Assembly: GCA_017428285.1 (NCBI GenBank)
Contig: JAFRRE010000155.1
Location: 1-31,908 of the forward strand
Length of the DNA stretch: 31,908 nt
Direction of reading: 5' to 3'
Source of the DNA: Bacteroidales bacterium
Lineage (GTDB): Bacteria > Bacteroidota > Bacteroidia > Bacteroidales > F082
Positions 22,407 through 31,908 of this stretch are shown piece by piece. The notes under the pieces were generated by a model. It saw nothing but the letters and a program-made list of their open reading frames with translations. It had not been told where the DNA came from and made no database searches. The first letter of the stretch is position 1. The number at the start of each line of letters is the position of its first letter. The position numbers and the translations under genes were made by a program.

Positions 22407-23018
22407 ATGGCCGAGTATTCATCCATATTACTGGAAAATGCGGTGGAGTCGCTTTCAAAACTGCCGGGTATCGGCAAGAAGACGGCTTTGCGTCTGGCCT
22501 TGCATCTGCTCAACAGCGAAGACTTGGAGACCGAACAATTGGCTGATTCGCTGCTGAAAATGAAGCATAACATCATGTTGTGTGAGCGGTGCTATAACAT
22601 CAGCGACACCAAGGTTTGCTCTATTTGCAGCAATCCGCGTCGCGATGAGAACACGCTGTGCGTGGTGGCCGACATGCGCGATGTGCTGGCCATCGAACGG
22701 ACAGCCTCATACAACGGACTCTATCATGTGTTGGGTGGGGTCATTAGTCCAATTGAAGGCATCTCACCTAATGACTTGAAGATAGAGCAATTGGTGCAAC
22801 GCACCCAAAAAGAAGACATTAAAGAAATCATTTTGGCCTTGCCAGCCACCATCGAGGGCGACACGACCAACTTCTACATTTTCAGACAACTGAAAGACTT
22901 TGAGGGAAAGATTTCGGTGATTTCGAAGGGCATTGCCGTTGGCGATGCCTTGGAATATGTCGATGAGGTGACCTTGGGGCGGTCGATACAGAATCGTATT
23001 CCGTTTGATCAGAAATGA
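22407..23018 (+). CDS. recR: Recombination mediator protein RecR
   Basis: The 203-residue protein acts with RecO and RecF in loading RecA at gaps. It has the helix-hairpin-helix (LSKLPGIGKKTALRLALHLL, about 16-35), the zinc finger CERCYNISDTKVCSIC (59-74, four Cys), a TOPRIM domain (TLCVVADMRDVLAIERT, then LYHVLGGVISPIEGI) and the C-terminal Walker B-like part with ISKGIAVGDALEYVDEVTL. Length and order are normal. No dnaX or other repair gene adjoins it. Confidence 0.96.
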   Translation: MAEYSSILLENAVESLSKLPGIGKKTALRLALHLLNSEDLETEQLADSLLKMKHNIMLCERCYNISDTKVCSICSNPRRDENTLCVVADMRDVLAIERTASYNGLYHVLGGVISPIEGISPNDLKIEQLVQRTQKEDIKEIILALPATIEGDTTNFYIFRQLKDFEGKISVISKGIAVGDALEYVDEVTLGRSIQNRIPFDQK

Positions 23019-23029
23019 TTGCGTATTTT

Positions 23030-23051
23030 GAGACGCGATGAATCGCGTCTC
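23030..23051. repeat. Perfect hairpin GAGACGCGAT / ATCGCGTCTC between recR and a small convergent gene
   Basis: Ten bases (23030-23039) and their complement (23042-23051) are separated by GA. The right arm ends on the first base of the convergent gene's stop codon. The phrase resembles a widespread dispersed palindrome (GAGACGCGATNAATCGCGTCTC). It could end transcription from both sides, although a U-tract is missing. Confidence 0.7.
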
Positions 23052-23287
23052 TACAAGAGGGTTTCGGAGAACAGGTCCAATTGGTTCTCGGTGAGGTACA
23101 AATCCGTTGGAACCTCGTATTCGTAGGCCGTGATGAACCGCTCTATGTTTTTCTTGATCAGCTTGATGGGTGTTGTACGGCGCGCCTTGCAGTAATTGCG
23201 CAAGGAACGGTACTGCCCCGCTGACAATTTGAAGGTAATCGCGTGGTAATGGTAATTGCGACGTTTCCGTTTCTTGTTTTGTGCCAT
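23051..23287 (-). CDS. Small basic protein of unknown function
   Basis: The 78-residue protein starts MAQNKKRKRRNYHYH, is rich in Lys/Arg in the first half (HAITFKLSAGQYRSLRNYCK then ARRTTPIKLIKKNIERF) and acidic at the end (YLTENQLDLFSETLL). The centre resembles a ribbon-helix-helix or similar short nucleic-acid-binding helix pair, but no motif is decisive. The ATG at 23287 is chosen over an in-frame extension to 23539 because the latter would overlap the divergent kinase gene. I vaguely recall similar short proteins in other Bacteroidales. It is flanked by a perfect hairpin at its end. Confidence 0.6.
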   Translation of the reverse strand: MAQNKKRKRRNYHYHAITFKLSAGQYRSLRNYCKARRTTPIKLIKKNIERFITAYEYEVPTDLYLTENQLDLFSETLL

Positions 23288-23386
23288 AACACATTGATTT
23301 GAAGCCACGAAATAACAAAATAAAAACGTGAAATCCAAATTCTCGCAAAAGTTTTCTAATTTCGTCTTCCCAAAAACAAAGAAATC

Positions 23387-24283
23387 ATGAAGATTGCCGT
23401 CATTGGAGAATCCAACATCGACATTGCTGTTGCTCCCCATGCTGAGCCTAACGCCAAGGGTTGCGTGCCTGGTAATATTGTCTTCCATCATGGTGGGGTG
23501 GCACGAAACATTGCCCACAACCTTTGCTTGTTGGGTCATGATGTGAAGCTAGTGAGCGTTTTCGGGGACGATGATTTCGCCGAACGTATGGTGGCCGACT
23601 GCAAGCAAATCGGCATGGACTTGTCGCTGTCTGACCAATTCAAAGATGCTAAAAGCCCGATTTTCCTCAGCTTCAACGACAACACTGGCAATATGGTTTC
23701 AGCGGTTTCCGATGTGAGTCTCAACGATTATATGGATTTGGATTGGCTCAAAGACAAGATGGCGGCCATTAATACATCGGACGTTGTAGTTGCGGATACA
23801 CTGCTCAGCACGAATGCCCTCGCCTATCTCATCGATCATTGTAAGGTCCCATTGTTTATCGATACCGTCTCTCCTGGTAAGGCTATACGTTTGGATGAAG
23901 CTATGAGAATTTCGGAAAAGCATTCTGTGTATGCTGTAAAATGCAATTTGGCCGAAGCTTTTCAAATCACTGGGGAACATGATGATATTCAGGCATCCAA
24001 AAAAATGAATGACAGCGGAATAAGCAACGTCTATTTAACCATTGGTTCAAGAGGTGTTGTCTATTGTTCAAATGGTGTTGTTACCACATATCCTGCCCTT
24101 CCCACGCCTATTATTAACGTGACAGGTTCCGGTGATGCCTTTTTTGCGGGGGTGATTCATGTCCATACGATGGGACATACCGGAAAGGATGCCGTTCCTT
24201 TTGGTTTGATAGCCGCCCAGCACAACATAAAAAGCGAAGCGCCGGTGAACCCGACGCTTCGTATTACAGTATTCAACAAGTGA
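23387..24283 (+). CDS. PfkB-family carbohydrate kinase, closest in form to pseudouridine kinase
   Basis: The 298-residue ribokinase-type enzyme has the N-terminal GESNIDIAV strand, the PfkB signature 1 region HHGGVARNIAHNLCLLGHDV and signature 2 NVTGSGDAFFAGV with the catalytic Asp (GSGD in place of the usual GAGD). The features PGNIVFHHGGVARNIAHNL, FLSFNDNTGNMVSAVSD and VFIDTVSP-like LFIDTVSPGKA are those of E. coli PsuK (YeiC), which phosphorylates pseudouridine. The usual partner psuG (pseudouridine-5'-phosphate glycosidase) is not adjacent, so the substrate assignment stays tentative. Promoter: TAATTTCG near 23358, one mismatch from consensus. Confidence 0.75.
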   Translation: MKIAVIGESNIDIAVAPHAEPNAKGCVPGNIVFHHGGVARNIAHNLCLLGHDVKLVSVFGDDDFAERMVADCKQIGMDLSLSDQFKDAKSPIFLSFNDNTGNMVSAVSDVSLNDYMDLDWLKDKMAAINTSDVVVADTLLSTNALAYLIDHCKVPLFIDTVSPGKAIRLDEAMRISEKHSVYAVKCNLAEAFQITGEHDDIQASKKMNDSGISNVYLTIGSRGVVYCSNGVVTTYPALPTPIINVTGSGDAFFAGVIHVHTMGHTGKDAVPFGLIAAQHNIKSEAPVNPTLRITVFNK

Positions 24284-24290
24284 ATGGTTC

Positions 24291-25067
24291 TTAGAAACTG
24301 AAACCTATACGCCCCAAAACCATAATGGGGTGAACGGTTCCAAAAGAAGGATGACCGACCTCCGTAAAAGTGTCGTTAGGAATCTTCTTTTTCCAGGTGT
24401 GTTCACTTTCGACAGTTGCACTGCCAAGATCATAGAAGCTGCAACCGATAACGAGATTCTTTGCAACTTCTAAGCCGATACCAGCTTGATATGCAAAGGT
24501 GAAGGCCTTATCAAAATCATAGGTTTCCGTAACTTGGGTTTCTACCCCAAACAAAGTGCCTTTGGTGACGGATTCCAAATCGGTGATGAGACGGAGGTTG
24601 CCACCCGCACCAGCCTCGACGTAAATGCCCAGATTGGAGTTGAAATGGAAAATGTAGTTCAAACCCAACATGGCAGGAACGTTGATATATTTGGGCGTAG
24701 CATTGTAGCTGAAGCTACCACCAACAAAATTACCACCAGCTGCTCCTTCTTGGTCGCGATAGGCATTCTTCAATTCTTTTGTGGGTCCATTATAGAAACC
24801 ATCTACAGAAAGGAATACGCCTAAGCCGTTAATACCAACGTTGTAATACCACTTGAGGCCTGCATTAAAACCCATGCCAGCGCCTGCATCGCATACATCT
24901 TTATTATGGGATGTCAATGCAAAATTGTAGAAATTTCCGTCATACTTAGCATAATCCTTCATCGGGAAAGATACACCAAGGAACATGGCACCACGGGATT
25001 GAGCCATAGCTTGACCACCTATAATCAGCATGACGGCCATAGCAAACACTTTAAACAGTTTATTCAT
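24291..25067 (-). CDS. Outer-membrane beta-barrel protein
   Basis: The 258-residue protein has a signal peptide (MNKLFKVFAMAVMLIIGGQA then MAQ). Long strands alternate with polar loops (AGMGFNAGLKWYYNVG, LGVFLSVDGFYNG, YINVPAMLGLNYIFHFNS, LGIYVEAGAGGNLRLI, FTFAYQAGIGLEVAKNLVIG), and the C-terminus MVLGRIGFSF is the terminal aromatic strand recognised by the barrel-assembly machinery. The layout resembles PorT/OmpW-like small barrels. Function unknown. It is convergent with the kinase (7-base gap). Confidence 0.8.
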   Translation of the reverse strand: MNKLFKVFAMAVMLIIGGQAMAQSRGAMFLGVSFPMKDYAKYDGNFYNFALTSHNKDVCDAGAGMGFNAGLKWYYNVGINGLGVFLSVDGFYNGPTKELKNAYRDQEGAAGGNFVGGSFSYNATPKYINVPAMLGLNYIFHFNSNLGIYVEAGAGGNLRLITDLESVTKGTLFGVETQVTETYDFDKAFTFAYQAGIGLEVAKNLVIGCSFYDLGSATVESEHTWKKKIPNDTFTEVGHPSFGTVHPIMVLGRIGFSF

Positions 25068-25114
25068 CTCTTTGATAATTTAAGGTTATTTTTTCCGTTA
25101 GAATTAAAACGAGG

Positions 25115-25141
25115 CAAAATTACAAAAATTTTGTATTTTTG
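25115..25141. promoter_or_regulatory. Divergent promoter pair for the barrel gene and the GT-C-like/ligA operon
   Basis: The minus strand reads TAATTTTG (25115-25122), 47 bases before the barrel start. The plus strand reads TATTTTTG (25134-25141), 18 bases before the ATG at 25160. The stretch between contains the palindromic ACAAAAATTTTGT, which could bind a shared regulator. Confidence 0.5.
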
Positions 25142-25159
25142 CGATTCAAAAGGAAAAAT

Positions 25160-27933
<2,774 letters not shown>

Positions 27934-27936
27934 TAA

Positions 27937-29295
<1,359 letters not shown>

Positions 29296-29313
29296 TCTCG
29301 TGATTACAAACTG

Positions 29314-29350
29314 AAAAGCCGTGCCTCGTGAATCGAAGCACGGCTTTTTC
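29314..29350. terminator. Bidirectional intrinsic terminator between eno and the aminotransferase gene
   Basis: AAAAGCCGTGC (29314-29324) pairs perfectly with GCACGGCTTTT (29338-29348) around a 13-base loop. The A-tract and T-tract serve both convergent genes. Confidence 0.9.
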
Positions 29351-29366
29351 ATGTGGTAAGTTAGTA

Positions 29367-30533
29367 TTATCCGAACACGGCCTTCAGCCGCTTCATCGCC
29401 TCTTCCACGGTCGCCCTCGGGCAAGCCAGATTGATGCGGAAAAAGCCGCTGCCTGCCTCCTCGCCGAAGTCCTTGCCTCGGTTGAAACCCAATTGTGCTT
29501 CTTGCGTCATTTTGTGCCACAGCTCTTCTTCCGACAGTCCATAGCCGTTGAAGTCGAGCCACATCATATAGGTTGCCTGTGGCTTGTGGAACTTGACCTT
29601 GGGTAAGTTCTCGGTCAGGAAATCGGAGACATAGTCGATGTTGCCTTGCACATATTCCAATAGTTGTTCCAGCCATTCGTCACCTTGGTTCATGGCGGTT
29701 TGTGTCGCCACTTTACCGAAAATATTGCCGAGATGTGCCTCTAAGGCTTCAACATAATCGACATAAGTCTTTCGCAGCTCCTCATTGGGGATGATGGCCG
29801 TCGAAGTGGCCAAGCCAGCCAAATTGAAAGTCTTGGAAGCCGCGTGGAAGGTGATGCTGTGTTGGGCGAATTCCTTATCCAACGAGGCGAAGGGATGATG
29901 TCGGTAACCAGGCAACACCAAATCGCAGTGAATCTCGTCGGAAATGACCAACACGTTGTTTTTCATGCAAATCTCTCCCAAAAGCAGCAACTCGTTTTGC
30001 GTCCAGCAACGCCCTACAGGGTTATGAGGATTGCAAAGAATCAGCATTTTAGCCGTCTTGACTTGCTCAACTAATTGGTCAAAATTGAACTCATAGCCAT
30101 TACCTCTATCAATTAAGGTGTTGTAAACCAACTTCCGTCCATGACTGCTGACGGCGTGATGGAATGGTGGGTAAACGGGTGGTTGGATAATGATTTCATC
30201 ACCAGGCTGGGTGAAAGCCAGCACTGCCATGTTGAAACCACATACCACACCTGGCACGAACGACATCCAGTCCTTATGCACATTCCAATGATGATGACGC
30301 AGGATCCATTTCCTAATGGCCTCAAAATAAGCCTCATCCTTGAAATGATAGCCATAGACGGGATGCTCAGCCCGCTTGATGACAGCTTCGCGCACGAAGT
30401 CTGGAGTCTCAAAGTCCATATCGGCCACCCACATGGGTAGCACATCGGGATTGCCAAAGACCTGTTGGCGCAGGTCATATTTAACGCAGTTGGTATCAGC
30501 GCGATTGATGATTTTGTCGAAATCGTATTTCAT
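29367..30533 (-). CDS. MalY/PatB-type PLP-dependent cystathionine beta-lyase / aminotransferase
   Basis: The 388-residue fold-type I PLP enzyme probably cleaves cystathionine to homocysteine, ammonia and pyruvate. It opens with DKIINRADTNCVKYD and PMWVADMDFETP, typical of MalY/PatB. The PLP contacts are ILCNPHNPVGRCW, VISDEIHCDLVL and HAASKTFNLAGL with the Schiff-base Lys234. The carboxylate-binding Arg is in GSGFFRINLACPRATVEEA. The ATG at 30533 is preferred to a GTG directly before it at 30536. No methionine genes adjoin it, so lyase versus aminotransferase use is not decided here. Confidence 0.9.
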   Translation of the reverse strand: MKYDFDKIINRADTNCVKYDLRQQVFGNPDVLPMWVADMDFETPDFVREAVIKRAEHPVYGYHFKDEAYFEAIRKWILRHHHWNVHKDWMSFVPGVVCGFNMAVLAFTQPGDEIIIQPPVYPPFHHAVSSHGRKLVYNTLIDRGNGYEFNFDQLVEQVKTAKMLILCNPHNPVGRCWTQNELLLLGEICMKNNVLVISDEIHCDLVLPGYRHHPFASLDKEFAQHSITFHAASKTFNLAGLATSTAIIPNEELRKTYVDYVEALEAHLGNIFGKVATQTAMNQGDEWLEQLLEYVQGNIDYVSDFLTENLPKVKFHKPQATYMMWLDFNGYGLSEEELWHKMTQEAQLGFNRGKDFGEEAGSGFFRINLACPRATVEEAMKRLKAVFG

Positions 30534-30605
30534 CACATTTGAATTTGATGCTGCAAAGTTGCGAAAAAAATCGCGGAGTTTTGCCGCAGGTACGGAAAAA
30601 AGATG

Positions 30606-30613
30606 TACATTTG
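30606..30613 (+). promoter_or_regulatory. -7 box of the tRNA-Tyr gene
   Basis: TACATTTG fits TAnnTTTG. A transcript from about 30620 would carry a 5' leader of about 30 bases. Confidence 0.55.
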
Positions 30614-30650
30614 CAGCGCTTTAGAGAAGAGCACGGTTCTATAACATTTT

Positions 30651-30732
30651 GGGGGAGTCGCATAGTGGCAATTGCAACAGACTGTAAATCTGTCCGGGAA
30701 TCCGTTCGGTGGTTCGAGTCCACCCTCCCCCA
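30651..30732 (+). tRNA. tRNA-Tyr (anticodon GTA)
   Basis: The acceptor arms GGGGGAG (30651-30657) and CTCCCCC (30725-30731) pair fully; the discriminator is A30732. The anticodon stem ACAGA/TCTGT encloses CTGTAAA with GTA at 30684-30686. A long variable arm (class II) precedes the T arm GGTGG-TTCGAGT-CCACC. The 3' CCA is not encoded (A then CGA). Confidence 0.95.
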
Positions 30733-30738
30733 CGACAA

Positions 30739-30764
30739 GGCGAAGTTTCAGGCTTCGCTTTTTT
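30739..30764 (+). terminator. Intrinsic terminator after tRNA-Tyr
   Basis: GCGAAG (30740-30745) pairs with CTTCGC (30753-30758) and is followed by TTTTTT. Confidence 0.75.
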
Positions 30765-30834
30765 GTTGCAATCAATATCAGTTATAATTTTCAAATATTT
30801 CATGTTTTTTTGTTAGTGCTATCAATTTATTGTA

Positions 30835-30842
30835 TATCTTTG
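30835..30842 (+). promoter_or_regulatory. -7 box of the RRM protein gene
   Basis: TATCTTTG fits TAnnTTTG, 20 bases before the ATG at 30863. It excludes the in-frame start at 30830. Confidence 0.6.
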
Positions 30843-30862
30843 CACTACTAATTCAAATCATT

Positions 30863-31183
30863 ATGAAGATTTTTGTCGCCAAACTAGCTTTTAAGACCAC
30901 TACAGAAGATTTAAAAGCCTTGTTCGAGCAATTCGGCACGGTGGAATCATGTAAGGTTATCATGGATCATGAAACGGGACGCTCAAAGTGCTACGGCTTT
31001 GTAGAAATGCCCAACGACGATGAGGCCTACAAGGCCATCGTGGAAACCGATGAGACCGTTTTCATGGGTAACGAGTTGCAAGTCAAGAAGTCACGTCCAC
31101 AGCCTGCCACAGCTCCAAAGCAGGAGAAACCTGCTCGCCCGAAACGTCCTCACCATCCTTACGTCCCTAAAACGGAGGAATAA
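30863..31183 (+). CDS. RRM-domain RNA-binding protein
   Basis: The 106-residue protein is one RNA recognition motif with a basic tail. RNP2 is KIFVAKLAF (2-10) and RNP1 is RSKCYGFVEM (about 45-54); the alpha helices TTEDLKALFEQFGTVESC and DDEAYKAIVE fit the fold. The tail is Pro/Lys/Arg-rich (KKSRPQPATAPKQEKPARPK, then RPHHPYVPKTEE). Such short RRM proteins are abundant in Bacteroidetes, which lack Hfq in many members, and some act as global RNA binders. The RNP1 aromatics are present, so RNA binding is likely. It sits between two tRNA genes with its own promoter. Confidence 0.92.
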   Translation: MKIFVAKLAFKTTTEDLKALFEQFGTVESCKVIMDHETGRSKCYGFVEMPNDDEAYKAIVETDETVFMGNELQVKKSRPQPATAPKQEKPARPKRPHHPYVPKTEE

Positions 31184-31239
31184 AACGTACAAATTGTAAT
31201 TTTTTCGCAGAATACGGTTTAACACATAAAAAAAAGTCG

Positions 31240-31247
31240 TACCTTTG
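31240..31247 (+). promoter_or_regulatory. -7 box of the tRNA-Arg gene
   Basis: TACCTTTG fits TAnnTTTG, 15 bases before the mature tRNA 5' end at 31263. Confidence 0.6.
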
Positions 31248-31262
31248 CACCCGCAAAGCGAT

Positions 31263-31336
31263 GGCCTGGTAGCTCAGCTGGATAGAGCAACAGCCTTCTA
31301 AGCTGTGGGTCTTGGGTTCGAATCCCAACCGGGTCA
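31263..31336 (+). tRNA. tRNA-Arg (anticodon TCT)
   Basis: The acceptor arms GGCCTGG (31263-31269) and CCGGGTC (31329-31335) pair with two G-U wobbles; the discriminator is A31336. The D arm contains AGCTCAGCTGGATAGAGC. The anticodon stem ACAGC/GCTGT encloses CTTCTAA with TCT at 31297-31299. The T arm is TTGGG-TTCGAAT-CCCAA. CCA is not encoded. Confidence 0.95.
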
Positions 31337-31347
31337 CGAAGCAAATC

Positions 31348-31395
31348 AACCCCTATCTTGTAAATCAACAAGTTAGGGGTTTTCATTTTTTTTGA
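31348..31395 (+). terminator. Intrinsic terminator after tRNA-Arg
   Basis: AACCCCTATCTTG (31348-31360) pairs with CAAGTTAGGGGTT (31369-31381) with one mismatch, and is followed by TTCATTTTTTTT. Confidence 0.85.
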
Positions 31396-31421
31396 CATCC
31401 TTATTTCGATGGATATAACAA

Positions 31422-31455
31422 AATCATCCCAGCCCTTTTCAGGACCGGGATGATT
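31422..31455 (-). terminator. Intrinsic terminator of rplT
   Basis: AATCATCCC (31422-31430) pairs with GGGATGATT (31447-31455); on the minus strand a TTTTG tract follows. It lies 27 bases after the rplT stop. Confidence 0.75.
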
Positions 31456-31481
31456 CGTTATCGATGGAACAATAACGCGAC

Positions 31482-31826
31482 TTACTTCACTTGGTCGATA
31501 ATGGCCTTGAAGGCCTCTGGGTTGTTCATGGCGAGGTCGGCAAGGACCTTGCGGTTGATTTCGATACCCGACTTGGTGAGCTTGTCCATGAATTGGCTGT
31601 AGTTCATGCCATACTCGCGCACGGCGGCGTTGATACGGACGATCCACAAGCTACGGAATTCGCGCTTTTTGTTTCTTCTGTCGCGATAAGCGTACTGTTG
31701 ACCCTTTTCGTAAGAGTTCTTCGCCACAGTCCACACGTTCTTTCTCGTGCCGAACTGACCTTTGGTCTTCTTCAGGATTTTCTTTCTTCTGGCTCTTGAA
31801 GCCACTGCATTGACTGATCTTGTCAT
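31482..31826 (-). CDS. rplT: 50S ribosomal protein L20
   Basis: The 114-residue protein binds 23S rRNA early in large-subunit assembly. It starts [20 protein letters not shown], continues with [20 protein letters not shown] and [20 protein letters not shown], and ends with the conserved [20 protein letters not shown]. The length is normal. In most genomes rpmI (L35) and infC precede it. The 82 bases upstream (31827-31908) show no L35 coding sequence before the window ends, so rpmI, if linked, starts further out. A strong terminator follows the gene. Confidence 0.96.
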   Translation of the reverse strand: MTRSVNAVASRARRKKILKKTKGQFGTRKNVWTVAKNSYEKGQQYAYRDRRNKKREFRSLWIVRINAAVREYGMNYSQFMDKLTKSGIEINRKVLADLAMNNPEAFKAIIDQVK

Positions 31827-31908
31827 TTCTTTTGATTTTTTCGTCCAGCGCCTCGCTCCTTTCGAGAACTTTTCTGCTGAGACAAATTACACATTTTGTT
31901 AATTACAT

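Noticed and set aside
23288..23539. N-terminal extension of the small basic protein to 162 residues
   Set aside because: It overlaps the start of the divergent kinase, and the internal ATG at 23287 begins the sequence with consistent basic composition.
30496..30775. Minus-strand frames reading WGRVDSNHR and similar
   Set aside because: They are antisense to tRNA-Tyr; this phrase is a known annotation artefact of the reverse strand of tRNA genes.
31167..31349. Minus-strand 60-residue frame with TRLGFEPKTHSLEGCCS
   Set aside because: It is antisense to tRNA-Arg and an artefact of the same type.

Overview
The window looks like a chromosome segment of a Bacteroidales bacterium, probably from a gut or rumen lineage. 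The evidence is the promoter style, with at least fifteen TAnnTTTG -7 boxes of the Bacteroidetes type upstream of plausible starts. It is supported by a type IX secretion C-terminal sorting domain, a FISUMP-type lipoprotein, Bacteroidetes-style ParE, RpoD, enolase and L20, a short RRM protein, and many outer-membrane barrels. The genus cannot be fixed from the sequence.

Layout. Positions 1-656 hold the 3' end of parE (topoisomerase IV subunit B). Positions 660-4842 are an AT-richer accessory block: a DUF4143-type AAA ATPase, a RhuM-family protein, a FISUMP lipoprotein with a long structured leader, and an orphan MNT-type nucleotidyltransferase. The gaps here are full of palindromes. Repeat debris (4941-5109) leads into a prolyl oligopeptidase lipoprotein (5118-7268). 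An AbiE-like toxin-antitoxin pair (7337-8244) is followed by a DUF4421-like barrel, a six-copy 20-residue repeat protein, and a two-gene unit of a calcineurin-type phosphoesterase lipoprotein and a barrel. Next come a T9SS-exported PCMD-like protein, sodB, rpoD and a DegP/HtrA lipoprotein protease.

At 16568-17581 an acetyltransferase is fused in frame to a DUF559 nuclease. The nuclease part lies inside a 527-bp segment bounded by 29-bp inverted repeats, which looks like a cassette insertion. After it follow mltG, a phosphomannomutase/phosphoglucomutase, a DUF2279 protein, a TPR lipoprotein, a YwqK/MORN-like protein, recR, a small basic protein, a PsuK-like kinase, another barrel, a degenerate GT-C membrane protein coupled to ligA, eno and a MalY/PatB-type lyase. 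The window ends with tRNA-Tyr(GTA), an RRM protein, tRNA-Arg(TCT) and rplT.

Most of the window is housekeeping: DNA topology, repair and ligation, transcription, glycolysis, peptidoglycan synthesis and translation. It is mixed with envelope and exported proteins. The best candidates for something undescribed are (a) the inverted-repeat-bounded DUF559 cassette captured by a GNAT gene, (b) the RhuM gene with a palindrome inside its coding sequence that recurs upstream, (c) an array of four 18-bp TGTT-N10-AACA palindromes before the AAA ATPase, and (d) the structured, possibly dispersed leader of the FISUMP lipoprotein. No CRISPR array, rRNA or complete insertion sequence was seen.
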